Source: Branchiostoma floridae
Taxonomy: Eukaryota > Chordata > Leptocardii > Amphioxiformes > Branchiostomatidae
Direction: 5' to 3'
Assembly (NCBI RefSeq): GCF_000003815.2
Contig: NC_049983.1
Location: forward strand, 4,699,392-4,752,824
DNA length: 53,433 nt
Shown here: piece by piece, positions 21,838 to 33,249 of the stretch
Layout: the number at the start of each line of letters is the position of its first letter
Numbering within the stretch: position 1 is the stretch's first letter
Notes under the pieces: generated by a model
Seen by the model: the letters and a program-made list of their open reading frames with translations, nothing else
Database searches by the model: none
What the model was told of the DNA's origin: nothing
Program-made: the position numbers and the translations under genes

Positions 21838-22107
21838 GACAAGATAAGAAGAATTGTACAGGCTTTTGTAAAAATTTTGTTGTTTACTTGTTTGTTGGTT
21901 GGTTTGTTCGAATTTGAAGTACATGGCTTGAAAAGCTATGAGTGGATGATTATAAACTATCGAAGACATCGTTAGATTTCTCTATTTTTTGGTATAATTC
22001 CTATGGTTTCTGCACATACTATAGTCTCAGTAGTACATAGTCTTCGATTTAAAAACAAGAACATATCTTAAGGAGGATAATGTAACAAATGAATGAGTGA
22101 ACGAACT
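21838..22107. other. 3' flank of the Reeler-GH1 gene
   Basis: Probable 3' untranslated region and flank. No convincing polyadenylation signal was fixed here. Confidence 0.4.
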
Positions 22108-23217
22108 TTAAGCCTAGGTTACACATAGCCGAATTTAGCTCCCGAACACCAGCCGACCCTTCGCCGACTCAGGTCGTCAGTAGTTCGGGAGCAGTCTGAC
22201 CAGTTCAGGTCACGCCTATCTTTTAGCACCGAACATGTCCCGAACATGTCCTAACCATCTCTCGACCAATAAATGACTTACTCCCGACTGTGTCCCGAAT
22301 GCTATCTAACCTATTCCCAACCATCCCGACCTCTAGCCGCAGACTGCCGAATCACTCCTGACTAGGGCTGGGTATCGGTACAGCGTACCGGTACAAAACC
22401 GGTTTTTCTTGTTGGACCGGTTCAGAAAAACCGGACCTGAAAAAATTAGGTGGACCGGATGTTGGACCGATTAGAAAATTAACATATTATTTGATCAGGC
22501 ATTCACACGTTTTAGCGCTTGCAGGTGGAAGAAAATAACAAGAGTGAAGTAGAGTAGAGTTTATATCATTTCTACCAAGTTTTACAGTCAATCGTACATG
22601 TGCAGTTAGTGTTATAGGATTTTAAGAGGCCAGTGTAAGTCTAATACTTCACCAAACACATTTCTTTGTAGTGAAATGGACCATTGGTATGAGTCATACT
22701 GAATCAGGTCCAGGTTCAGGTCCGGACCTGGACCTGATCCTCTGGACCTGAACCGGACCTGGACCTGAATTTTCTGTACCGGTACCCAGCCCTACTCCTG
22801 ACTGATTCCCAACCGATTGTTGACCCTCTCACGACTTGAAATTGACATAATCAGCGATTTTTAAAAAAGCGACCATTTTCCTTTCTTCTATTTTGTGATT
22901 CGCCTACGTCCTGGTAATAGTCATTTTTAATTTGCTGGGGAATGAGTTAGCAGAGATTTGTCTACAATTTGGGGTGAATCGTTGGTAAGTTGGAAACAAG
23001 CTGGGAGCAAGTCAGCAGTCTTTATGGTGTGGTTAAGCTTTAAATTTGACCGCTGACTTACGCGCGAACACCAGCCGAACACTAGCCGACCGTGCCGAAC
23101 GCCAGCCGACTGAGCCGAACGCCAGCCGCCTACAGCCGACCTAGCTCCCGAATCACTCCTAACCATAGTCGGGAGAGAGTTGGGAGCCAAATTCGGCTAT
23201 GTGCAACCTAGGCTTTA
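22108..23217. mobile_element. PIF/Harbinger-like TIR element with TTA target duplication
   Basis: The ends are inverted repeats of about 35 bases with few mismatches: AGCCTAGGTTACACATAGCC at 22111, and the complement of the 3' end finishing at 23214. TTA lies outside both ends (22108-22110 and 23215-23217). Inside are short repeats of CGAACACCAGCCGAC type. No transposase frame is present. A second element is nested inside (22363-22794). The superfamily assignment rests on the TWA duplication. Confidence 0.85.
22363..22794. mobile_element. Nested hAT-type non-autonomous element with 8-base target duplication
   Basis: It starts TAGGGCTGGGTATCGGTAC and ends with the inverted copy (GTACCGGTACCCAGCCCTA). 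Both sides carry CTCCTGAC (22355-22362 and 22795-22802), an exact 8-base duplication. A TAGGG terminus and an 8-base duplication are hAT hallmarks. The subterminal regions are packed with CAGGTCC/GGACCTG motifs. No transposase. It is younger than the Harbinger-like element it splits. Confidence 0.92.
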
Positions 23218-23770
23218 TTGATGGACAATTGCACAGGATATACCGTAGGGCAACATCTACAAAACTACATACAGTTAGAGAACAACAAAATGATATCAAT
23301 AACTTCACATCATTTAAGGGTTACAGCACAGTCATGTATGAGTGTTACGGTCTAGCATTTGGATAATGTACAGATATATTGACCTACGCACTAGTATGTG
23401 GATATGAGAGTTGGGCATGGATATCGGTCTGCGTACCAGATAGAGAGAAGTCTGCTTTAGCTTTATGTTCTGGGACAGCCGTTGCGCTTCCCTGCCTTTA
23501 CTGTAGGTAGCACAACTCATGACACAGGGGAATTGATTTTCGATATTTTCAGGACAAATCAATGGCGAATTTACGTGTTATTACTTCTATTATACATGCA
23601 CTTAGTTTGACAACCTGTGTTTTCGGCAGAGAATATGATCAGTTTTAATTCTTGCAAATCAGGATGTTATTGACCAAAGAAATTGACCAAATAGGCAGAT
23701 AAGACACCAGAGGAGCTGGCCCTCCCAACACTAAAATTTACGTCTTAGGTGCCGACACGTGGAGCCTATA
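23218..23770. other. Intergenic stretch
   Basis: The first 70 bases (tgatggacaattgcacagga and on) look like an old repeat tail. No gene recognised. Confidence 0.45.
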
Positions 23771-24024
23771 GCAAGTAGAGACTAGTTGTAAATGCAAGTA
23801 GAGACTAGTTGTAAATGCAAGTAGAGACTAGTTGTAAATGCAAGTAGAGACTAGTTGCAAATGCAAGTAGAGACTAGTTGTAAATGCAAGTAGAGACTAG
23901 TTGTAAATGCAAGTAGAGACTAGATGTAAATGCAAGTAGAGACTAGTTGTAAATGCAAGTAGAGACTATTTGTAAATGCAAGTAGAGACTAGTTGTAAAT
24001 GCAAGTAGAGACTAGTTGTAAATG
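23771..24024. repeat. 23-base minisatellite, 11 copies
   Basis: The unit is gcaagtagagactagttgta plus aat, with only three or four variant positions across the array, so it is young or recently homogenised. Confidence 0.98.
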
Positions 24025-25405
24025 CTTAGTGTGGGTATAAACAAGAAATCTTTTTAAAAAAGCTGTGCCTTGCCGCGTGGTAGGAATATCGTCAGGAAAA
24101 GGTAGGTCGGCACTTCAAGCCCGGCAAGGCAAAATGCTGTGCCTTAATGCAGTAAGGATAATTTGCTTGTCTGCTAAATACGTATTATTAAAATTTTGAC
24201 ACTAGAAACCACGAAAATGAGAAAATCTTACGATTATATTTGAAAGGCAACACTCTGAAAATACAAATGGCATTCTGTGCCCATCATCAACCCAAAATAC
24301 GATCTTTTTCACGTGTTTACGGTATAGGCCGCATGTAGCCAGTCACAAGTATGCAAATGAGCTAACTATATTTAGTACCATGCAAACACCGCATGTGACC
24401 ATGTTGGAACACGTTTTCAGCTGTGTTTGCCGACGAATTCCTGCCGTTAGGGAGAATTTGCGGCCTCAAAACTGATATCACAAGTGAAGCGAAGTTATAG
24501 TTGTTGTTTTACTTTCATTATTTTGAAAGAACTTTGTAGCGTCATAGCGAGATCAACCGATATGTTTGGATGACATAGCGGCGCGGAAATATATGCTTCG
24601 ACGGCGTGAATTTTGAGCAAAAATACCGCAGAATTATGGTTAGAAAACCCAAGGAGCTTTTATCCTTGGAAAACCCCACATTTTATTATTTCAGGGGTCC
24701 CTGGTCCAATTTAAAAGAAATAATAAGTGTACCGTCCAAAATAAGAACGTAGCGGGTGGATTCTGCGGCTGAAAAAAATAAACGTAACTGTTACCTAAAC
24801 ATGCACTCTTGAAAATGCAGACCAAAAAGTCCCAAAGGTGGGTTTTCATGGTTCTGGTCGCATGACGAAAATATTCTTATATCAAATGGATGTTATAAAA
24901 AGGTAAAAGGACAATTGAAAAAAAAAACTTTCACTAGGCGGGTTCGAACCGGGGTCGGCAGTGTGGCGACTAATCACGCTAACCACTACGCCATGCTAAC
25001 ATTCACAGTACCAACTTGTATTAACAGGTATCCAAATCTAAGGCATAACTTGAATACGTCCGTTCATTCCAAGATTCAAAGATTCTAATGTCTAATCCTC
25101 CGAAAAATGTCTAAACAACTGTTACTTATGTGAAAAGTTTGTAATGAGAATAATGTCGGGAAAGGCATGTTACAAGCTCTGATTGGCTGGCTGGAATCTC
25201 GGTGTGTCAACAACATTATAGCATTTTCTCATTAATTATGCAAATTAGGTCTTAATTTTGCATAATATATATCTACCAATATTCTTCTTTTTTCAGTTAC
25301 AAATGTCACATGTTGCAATGGTCCTATAATGGAACAGAGCATGTTTAGACGATTTCCTCATTAATTATGCAAATTAGATTCCAATTTGCATAAATAATAT
25401 GATAT
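24025..25405. other. Intergenic AT-rich stretch
   Basis: No gene. It contains the tRNA-like sequence at 24929-25000 and AT-rich blocks built around attaattatgcaaatta that recur at about 25225, 25360, 25915 and 26050. Confidence 0.55.
24929..25000 (-). pseudogene. tRNA-like sequence, probably a pseudogene or SINE head
   Basis: The minus strand shows an A box (tggcgtagtggttagcg) and a B box (ggttcgaaccc) at tRNA spacing, followed by a T-run that could end pol III transcription. The acceptor ends do not pair and the T stem has two C-C mismatches, so a working tRNA is unlikely. Confidence 0.6.
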
Positions 25406-25597
25406 CAATACATGAGCAACTAATTCTGTCCTTGGTGCTGAACACTATCAATACATGAGCAACTAAGTCTGTCCTTGGTGCTGAACACTATCAATACATG
25501 AGCAACTAAGCCTGTCCTTGGTGCTGAACACTATCAATACATGAGCAACTAAGTCTGTCCTTGGTGCTGAACACTTTCAAGACATGAGCAACTAGAG
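25406..25597. repeat. 43-base minisatellite, about 4.5 copies
   Basis: The unit begins caatacatgagcaactaagt and continues ctgtccttggtgctgaacac. Starts are at 25406, 25449, 25492 and 25535. Diverged units recur at about 26490-26590. Confidence 0.95.
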
Positions 25598-26679
25598 TTC
25601 TACGACCCCATACCTTCTCCAAAACAATTCTACTCTTTACAACTGCTGTATCAATTTTTTGTCATTAACTCATGCAACTAAGGTTTTCATTTGCATGAAT
25701 TCTATCACTTGATCATCTCCTCACCAAACAACAGACGTAAACTATCTTATCGTAAAAAAATCTATGTTAAAAAGATTTTCATCGCATTTTCTAACAATGT
25801 ATGCAAATGAGGACCTCATTGGCATTATTAATGTTCACGAAGTTCACCTGTGCATAACCTCCAAGTGCTACAAGTAAGAAGTGCCCATTCTTTACCGAAA
25901 TGAAATTATAGCATTTTCTCATTAATTATGCAAATTAAGTATTTATTTTGCATAATATATGTCTATCAATATTCTTCTCTATCTCAGTTACAAATGTCAC
26001 ATGTTGTAATGGTCCTATAATGGGACTGAACGTGTTTAGAAGGTTTCCTTATTAAGTATGCAAATTCCAATTTGCATAATTAATATGTAGTTATATGAAG
26101 CATCTCTTAAGCTATCTAGATATTAAAAATCATGACAATACGTCAACCCCTTCTTGAGTTATTCCCTTTCAAAGTCTGACACTAAACCTGCCCTGCAGTT
26201 CCAAAACAAGCAGCTAGGAGGCCCAAACCTACACCATTTACTTTCGACATCAAGAGCTGTCTACCACTTAAAAATCATAGCCACAGCATGTTCAGAACTT
26301 GAAATATCAAACCCGGAAGTTCCTTTGCAGTACCTTAACAGAAATCTAATCGTTTCCAGGTCTCATCAACACCTACCCACATACCAAATATCAATACAAT
26401 CCATCTAGGCGTTCTTGAGTTATTCTGGTCTTCTACAAACACACACACAAACGCTACCTAAAACATAACCTTCTCGGCGAAGGTAATAAGTCCTTGTTGC
26501 TGAACACCATCAATACTTGAGCAAGTTCTTCTGTTCATGGTGCTGAACACCATCAATATATGGCCAACTAAATCTGTCTTTGGTGCTTTTTTACTCTAAG
26601 AAGTAAACATAATAAATTATTGTATAATGATTATGTGTAATCAATCAGGAATAAAATCTGTCAAACATTGCCCCATTTG
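25598..26679. other. AT-rich intergenic stretch
   Basis: Contains another attaattatgcaaatta block (25915-26080) and two copies of a ttcttgagttattc motif (26150, 26410). No gene recognised. Confidence 0.5.
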
Positions 26680-27450
26680 GCATTTAATGGAGGAAACATC
26701 TATTCTACATTTCAGGGAGGAACCACCCATTTATTATTGGAAATGCAAGGTTCTGGGAAGAAGAGCGTTCATTTAATATCAGCTTTAGGGTCTAAGAAGG
26801 CAGGGACCATCCATTGTACATGGAGTCAACGATCTGGGATCCTTTTCACACGGGGTCAAAGGTTCTGGGAAATGGGGCCGACTATGTTACTTGAAAGTAA
26901 GGTTATGTGAAGGTGGGACCAACCATTTCACATGAGGTTAAAGGTCTGGTAAGGAGGGCCTTCTGCTTAACATGGAGCAAGGATTTGGGATAGGGAGGGA
27001 CCATCCATTCCACATGTAGTTAAGGATTTGAGAAAAGGGGACCATCCATTTCACGTGGTGTGGGAGGAGAGACCATCCACTTCACAAGGGTAAGGCAAGG
27101 GAGGAACCACGAGTCCGTTTCACAATGGGTTAAAGTATGGGGTCAAAGCTTCTGGGAAGCGGAACTGGCCATATAAATATGGATGTATGGGAAGTGTGGG
27201 GCTAACCATTTCAGATGGAATTAAGGGTGTGAGAAAGGGGGCCGATCATTTTACCTGGGGCTAAGGGTCTAAGAAAGAGGATCATCTGTTTGAATTTGAG
27301 CAAAGAGCCCGGGAAGGAAGAGACCAACCATTCCACATTGGGTTAAGGCTCTGGGGAAAACAGGACCATCCATTTTATACGAAGTAAGGTGAGCTTGGGA
27401 AGGACCAGTCATTTCATATAGGGTAAAGTCTCTGGGAAGGGGGCGTCCAT
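26680..27450. repeat. Degenerate minisatellite of about 45-50 base units
   Basis: Units follow the pattern of a ggtctgggaaggg block, then accatccatttcac, then atggggttaag. Around 15 units are strongly diverged, with variable length. The frames that cross it are not genes. Confidence 0.85.
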
Positions 27451-28554
27451 TTAACAGGGGTAACGTTAGGTGCCCCAACACGGTACGCTTTTTCTTGCGC
27501 TCAAACTCATGGCGCTCCATCGCTAGTTGCCTGAGAGTGGTCAAATTTTGATGACAGAATTTTTTACACATAGATTTGAACAACATACTTGAATAAGAAA
27601 TGAATTCATGTGGTTCATGAACCTTTCGCGCTGCGCGTTACAAGCGGCAAACACTGTAAGACAATTTCGTGTATGTAACCTTCCACTTTTGTGCTACGCT
27701 GGACAGTGTGCCTAACTTTGTACGCTTTTTTACATTTTGCTCTCTTCAGAAGTAAGTGGTAAATTTAAGTACACAGAAAAAAATTAATAGTATGATATTT
27801 TAGCTTTCTTTTGACAGTAAAATCGTGACTGTATGTACTTCTTGTCTCACATGAGGAAGGCTGTACCTAGAACAATCTAGCTTATGTTTTTACGGGCAAT
27901 GGGCTGAATGCACTGATTGTGAATGCCCGACTAAAAAAAAAACATTACGAAAAAACGGCACCGCCAACATCAACAAAACTCTGTCTGATTATATGAAAAT
28001 ATCATCTACATCTCTCTATCAAGTCTTATTTTCATAGACATCACGAATCATTTGTTACAGTCAAATAAATCTTTGGAGCGTTCTCTAGTCTGCCACCTTC
28101 AAGGCCACACTCCCTTGGGAGTACAATGGTGGCAATGTTTATGTCGCTTCCTTTTGCTTGCTTTTCTACTCAACAAACATTTGAAGACCCATATTCATGG
28201 TGTTTTATGGAGCTTTATTTATGTGTATCATGGCAGTTGTGTGACTGCTTGGAAGAGTTCGTATAGTTAGCGACACGAGCCGCCAATACGCAGAGGCCGG
28301 TGACCGCAGTGATTCAGCACTGTCAACATTACTGTTATAATTCTGTTTTAAAAAAAGACATGAAGTGAATATGTTTAAGTATACTTGGAATGCAAATTAA
28401 AGCTGTGTGCATGGACTTTGTTTATTTACCTTAGCATAGTCAGTGGCAACAAACACGGTGTACTTATGAATAATAAGATCAGCAAAAAATCCGTACCGTC
28501 TTACGACGGGACCCATCTTAGGGCGGCCCCCGTTAAAGACGGGGACCAAGGATC
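27451..28554. other. Stretch between two blocks of the same minisatellite
   Basis: No gene is certain. A minus-strand frame at about 27470-27586 reads MERHEFERKKKRT, highly charged and helix-like, but has no splice partner that I could find. The region may be an insertion that split the array. Confidence 0.4.
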
Positions 28555-28740
28555 TGGGACGGGATAATCCATTGCACATGGGGTTAAGGATCTGGGAAAG
28601 GGGCGGGGAATTAAATGCTCGTGGAAAGGGGGCAGACATGGAAACAAGGGTAGGGAAGAGGGACCAACCATTTCACACATGGGGTTAAGGGTCTGGGAAG
28701 GGAGGGACCATCCAATACATATGGGCGTAAGGGTTTAAAA
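28555..28740. repeat. Second block of the degenerate minisatellite
   Basis: Three to four units of the same type as 26680-27450 (ggatctggga, ccattgcaca, tggggttaagg). Confidence 0.85.
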
Positions 28741-29350
28741 AGGGGAAAGCAATAAGACAATTACTACACATCTGATTTCAAATTGTTTATATAAAAGCAA
28801 TAGACGAATGCAAAGTGTACAAATATGTACAACTCCCAAAGCCACACAATACAAAATTGCTCTGGTACTAAAACTAAGTAATAAAGTGAACTAATTGAGG
28901 TAAACAATTATGCTCACTGTAGGACACAGTAGCCAACAGAACCTAGAATCAGTAAATGCCGACATTGCCAGTACATGGTAAAGTGGTAGCTTGGAGTCAT
29001 CATAGAGAGCTTTGTGAGTGGTCTTAAGGTTAAGGTATTGAGCTGATTGATTGTTAGTGTTACAAGAAGATGATGCATTAGTCCGTAAGTACGTATGGTG
29101 CGGTTATTCTGTTAGTGTGTGTGTGTGTGTTTGTATTTATGTTAGTGTAAGCGTCAGCCTAAGCCTTAGGTAGGGAAATTTCCAAAGGATTGATTTCAAA
29201 GTTTATCAACAACCTCTACACAATAAACGGACAATGTTGACATCTACTTGACTAGCCTGTAGACCACTTATGTACAAGTGAAATGCACAAAGCAAAGTTT
29301 ATGTGAGAACAAAACAAAGCAAAATCATTTCAGTTTTAGCCACGTGCACA
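28741..29350. other. Intergenic stretch
   Basis: Only a short (GT)n run at about 29117. No gene recognised. Confidence 0.5.
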
Positions 29351-29575
29351 CCTTACCACAGCGTACCGCAAGCTACCACGCCCCGTAGAGGAGTGTTGCG
29401 TTTGCCGTAGCCCATCTCAGTCCTGTTTTACCGAAGAGCCACAGCTTACCACAGCGTACCACAAGCTACCATGCCCCGTACAGTTTTGTGTTTGCCGTAG
29501 CCCATCTCAGTCCTATTTTACCGCAGAAACACAGCTTACCACAGTGTACCACAGCCTACACCCCGTACAGGAGTG
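29351..29575. repeat. About 92-base tandem repeat, 2.5 copies
   Basis: Units start at 29352, 29445 and 29535 with cttaccacagcgtacc. They share gtttgccgtagcccatctca and end with a tttaccg segment. Confidence 0.92.
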
Positions 29576-29952
29576 ATTCATGATCGGTCGAACAGGACGT
29601 CTATCGCACACGGGTTCTTGTTTCCTTCGGGCCGTGTCTGTGTAGACACCATTATCGGTGTCATGGCGCAATCGATCACGATTTCTGATTGCCTCACACG
29701 GGACCTGATATGATCGTGGTGTACCGTACACTTGGCGATCGCTATGCAGGCGTCGGTCGAACAAGCACCGTACACTTGGGCGCTCGTCATGCAGGCGTGG
29801 GTCGCCTGATACGGCGTGCGCCTGCCTGCGTCCCCCGGCGACTGGCTTACACGAAGACTGTGCCAAGTTTTTACGCGCTGTTTGCCATCAATTTATACTA
29901 TATATGTGGCTATTACGAGGATAGCGCGTTCAGGCATAGGGCCAGTAAATGT
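29576..29952. other. Intergenic stretch before a gap
   Basis: Holds two copies of an approximately 40-base sequence (accgtacacttgg then atgcaggcgt) at about 29724 and 29769. No gene recognised. Confidence 0.5.
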
Positions 29953-30217
29953 NNNNNNNNNNNNNNNNNNNNNNNNNNNNNNNNNNNNNNNNNNNNNNNN
30001 NNNNNNNNNNNNNNNNNNNNNNNNNNNNNNNNNNNNNNNNNNNNNNNNNNNNNNNNNNNNNNNNNNNNNNNNNNNNNNNNNNNNNNNNNNNNNNNNNNNN
30101 NNNNNNNNNNNNNNNNNNNNNNNNNNNNNNNNNNNNNNNNNNNNNNNNNNNNNNNNNNNNNNNNNNNNNNNNNNNNNNNNNNNNNNNNNNNNNNNNNNNN
30201 NNNNNNNNNNNNNNNNN
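29953..30217. other. Assembly gap (265 N)
   Basis: Run of N. Frames crossing it are artefacts. Confidence 1.
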
Positions 30218-30809
30218 TCATCAAAGCTGGTGATCAGAATGTATTCTAAGACGTTGACAATGAAATACTTTTTCTCTCTTATTAAAAGTTTTGATACCTA
30301 CTACCCACTGACTAAAAATGTCTCTACGGGGATAAGAGGGGGGTATACTGTTTTATGTCTTGTTTCTTTCCCTTCCACACGTTGGTCAAATTACTTTAAT
30401 TTTTTTTTCATTTTGAAATCAATTGGCCTAAAATTAGTTATAGAGTTGGCAAATACCATTAGATGTTTCGCAGGTTCCATACATGTTGGCCAAAACAATT
30501 ACTCTATGGAGCATGTCATTTTCAGATCAAAATGTACATTTTGGCCCCCTGTGCCCTTGTACTGTATGAAAATGGCCTGAAATGTGGTATAGAATGCCTC
30601 CAGCTAATGCCAACAGGACCTTATTCAATTTTTTTGGAATATATCAAATAGGAAGATGATGATGATTTCTTACAGATCATGGTCATACATGTATCTGTAA
30701 TCCTAACATATTAAGCGACCTTTTCGCTCTTGATTTTTTATCACTGAAGTCTATTGATGATCGTGTTTCTCTTCATCATCACGAGACTGAACTGCATGTT
30801 AAACTTTGA
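30218..30809. other. Intergenic stretch
   Basis: AT-rich. No gene recognised; frames here have no coding character. Confidence 0.5.
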
Positions 30810-31013
30810 AACTCCCTTCCACGGCAAACTCTCTTCCACGGCAACTTCTCTTCCACAGCAAACTCCCTTCCGCGGCAATCTCCCTTCTACGGCGTACTTC
30901 CTTCCACGGCAAACTCCGTTCCACGGCAAACTCCGTTCCACGACAAACTCCGTTCCACAGCAAAATCCGTTCCACTGCAAACTTCCTCCTTCGGTAAACG
31001 TCATTTCCCGGCA
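30810..31013. repeat. 17-base minisatellite, about 12 copies
   Basis: The unit is ccacggcaaactccgtt with variants. Because 17 is not a multiple of three, frames on both strands drift through it; they are not genes. Confidence 0.97.
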
Positions 31014-31035
31014 TTAGAAAACCTTACTCAATGTT

Positions 31036-31073
31036 GAACACCCAACAGCCCCCCCCACACACACACACACACA
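31036..31073. repeat. C-run and (CA)n microsatellite
   Basis: A poly-C run followed by about 11 CA dinucleotides. Confidence 0.9.
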
Positions 31074-31084
31074 CCAACCCCTCC

Positions 31085-31342
31085 TCCATTGAATAAAAGG
31101 CAATCCCGCTCGAGGTCTGCGAAGGAGGCTAGGCCTCTGCTCGCTGCTGCTCGCTGCACGTGGGGGAGTAAGATTGACACTTAACAGGTTTCGGGCCGCG
31201 ACATCCATCCAGCAGGTGCGGGGTGCCTTCCGTTGCATTGTTGCATATACTGTACCTTTTGTTATATATACATGTAAATTGCCATACATTGTCACTGCTA
31301 CAACTGTTGCGCAATAAACCATCTATCTATCTATCTATCTGT
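31085..31342 (+). mobile_element. Probable 3' end of a non-LTR element with (ATCT)n tail
   Basis: A GC-rich stretch passes into caataaaccatctatctatc, that is a sequence ending in a short tetranucleotide array. Such tails are typical of CR1/L2-type LINEs or SINEs that use them. No coding part is left, so the call is by structure only. Confidence 0.5.
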
Positions 31343-31477
31343 GAAGTATATACATACTGTACGTTTGTATTCCATTAATCGAATATGCGTGCCGCACGGT
31401 ATCATTGTGTACTTAATGAGCGTACTTTATATATACATATTCAACGTGCCCACTGAGTGACTCATGTTCACCATATA

Positions 31478-32522
31478 GCGTGATAAGCTGACACCTGAGT
31501 ACCATACCTGGGAATATTGCAACATACCTCGGGATATAGGCTATGCATAGATCAGGTGTCTATTGCAATGCTGTAAATGATTCTGACACGTACGCCTGTC
31601 TCAGTGTCTGGTGTTATTCCTCTATACGATAGTTTGTTCACCATAGCGGTGCAAGTCTGCTGCCTTGGAGGGTGTGTGGAGATCTATTCTTCACTAGAAA
31701 ACATCAAGGTACGTCAACAGTATTCACCAAAGTGGAACGTGAATTGTAGTCTTCCCTGAGCGCCGTGCCTGCAGCATTGGCTCCTGTTAGAGTCGCGGAG
31801 ATGTTAAAAGTAGTAGTCGGGATTTTTACCGGCTCTTAGCTCGAGGGTCTACTTGCCACAAAGAAAACAGGCGGTTTGAGTTAGACCCTGGAATTCCAAA
31901 ACATATATGAGCTATGGAAAAGTAAAAGGGTCTCCCCTGTTCGCATAGACTACGCACGCTTTAAACGTAAACATGTCGTAGGCTCAGCTGAAAAGGCAAC
32001 GTTTTATTAAACTTTTGAGACGGTATAAGCCAAAAAATAAAACAGAGGTGGTGCCCCCTTGTTCGCTTAAATTGTACGGATTCAAAGATTACAGAAATAC
32101 GCAACATTTCATATATGTCTTGGGAACATATAAGCAAAACGGGGGAGGTCTCGCCTTGTTCGCTTAAACTGCGCGGATTCAAAGATTAAATATGCCGGAT
32201 GCATAGCGTGATAAGCTGACACCTGAGTACCATACCTGGGAATATTGTAACATACTTCGGGGTATAGGCATAGATCAGGTGTCCATTGCAATGCTGTAAA
32301 TGATTCTGACACGTACGCCTGTCTCAGTGTCTTGCATTATTCATCTATACGATAGTTTGTTCACCATAGCGGTGCAAGTCTGCTGCCTTGGAGGGTGTGT
32401 GGAGATCTATTCTTCACGAGAAACCATCAAGGTACGTCGGCAGTATTCACCAAAGTGGAACGTGGATTGTAGTTAAACATTTTCTCTGAGCGCCGTGCCT
32501 GGGGCATTGGCTCCTAGCAGAG
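31478..32522. repeat. Duplicated 320-base segment, copies at 31478-31795 and 32198-32522
   Basis: The two copies share long identical runs (gcgtgataagctgacacctg; aatgattctgacacgtacgc; ccatagcggtgcaagtctgc) at roughly 90 percent by eye. Each contains an exon-like core: acceptor accatag, an open stretch reading VQVCCLGGCVEIYSS, and a donor AAG|gtacgt. Between the copies (31890-32190) lies a three-times repeated block with cttgttcgcttaaa and cggattcaaagatta. Confidence 0.9.
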
Positions 32523-32773
32523 TTCCCTTAGTTCCGCCTGCAGTGCAAGTCTGTTGCTTGGGAAGTTGTGGGGAAAGTATGTATTTGCTACAACCAAGCA
32601 CAGCGGGGTACATTTCCAACGTCACAGAGGGTCCGCTGAAGTGGTTGTGTAGCATCCAGGATGGCAATCTTCAGTACTTCAGAAGATGTGTGTATTTCTA
32701 TCAGGGAAGAATTGACATAACAAGTGGCTATCACTTTTTAACATGTCAACCCGGAGGCCCGATCAAGGTTTGA
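32495..32773 (+). pseudogene. Open frame with third diverged copy of the exon-like core
   Basis: The frame reads VQVCCLGSCGESMYLLQPST, then a cysteine-containing stretch (GPLKWLCSIQDGNLQYFRRC). The first residues match the duplicated cores at 31650 and 32370, but the rest differs. It might be a decayed or cryptic exon of an extracellular protein, perhaps CUB-like. I do not recognise the family with confidence, and no start codon or splice partner is established. Confidence 0.35.
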
Positions 32774-32885
32774 ACCAATCACACTGGAAGATCCCCTAAT
32801 CTTTTCGAATAAGTGGGTTCTTGCGTGCTTGAGGTGTCAATTATTCGTAAAGATGGGAACCATCTAACGCCCTGCCCGCTCCGCC
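32765..32885 (+). repeat. Partial copy of the dispersed repeat
   Basis: It matches the family at 14495 weakly: tttgaaccaatcacac, cttttcgaataagtg, ggttcttgcgtgct. Confidence 0.55.
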
Positions 32886-33179
32886 ATACCCTATGTCCTT
32901 TTCAGTCTTACTATTCATCGTACATGTAGGTGGTAATCAAGATATACAGTACCCCTCTCGGCGCCTCTTGAGCATGTCGTTATCTTAGACCACGGGGTAC
33001 AACCGACGTCATGGGATGGCCAGACATATTCGATGCACGAGAAGGCAGCCCTCAATTCGTTTTTTTCTGTCATGGAGCGACTGTTGCCTAAACTTTGTTT
33101 CACACAGGTGACCTAAAGGAACGCCTTGATTGGCGACGGACTCTCAGGTACGACCGGAGCGACGTTGTCTGAGACAAAC

Positions 33180-33249
33180 ATGGCGGGATCGTCTGCAAGG
33201 CTGCTCCTGCTGGCGGTGCTGGCGGGGATCACCGGTGCAGAAACCACAG
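33180..33249 (+). CDS. Mosaic gene exon 1: signal peptide
   Basis: Met, a short Arg-containing n-region, a [10 protein letters not shown] hydrophobic core and an ITGA cleavage-like site. It ends in ACAG|gtgaga, phase 1. Confidence 0.8.

Noticed and set aside
23771-24024. Possible CRISPR array (11 regular repeats)
   Set aside because: Units are contiguous 23-base copies with no unique spacers, in a eukaryotic genome.
24929-25000. Functional tRNA gene
   Set aside because: A and B boxes are present but the acceptor ends do not pair and the T stem is broken.
30741-31017. Overlapping repetitive frames on both strands
   Set aside because: Produced by the 17-base minisatellite.
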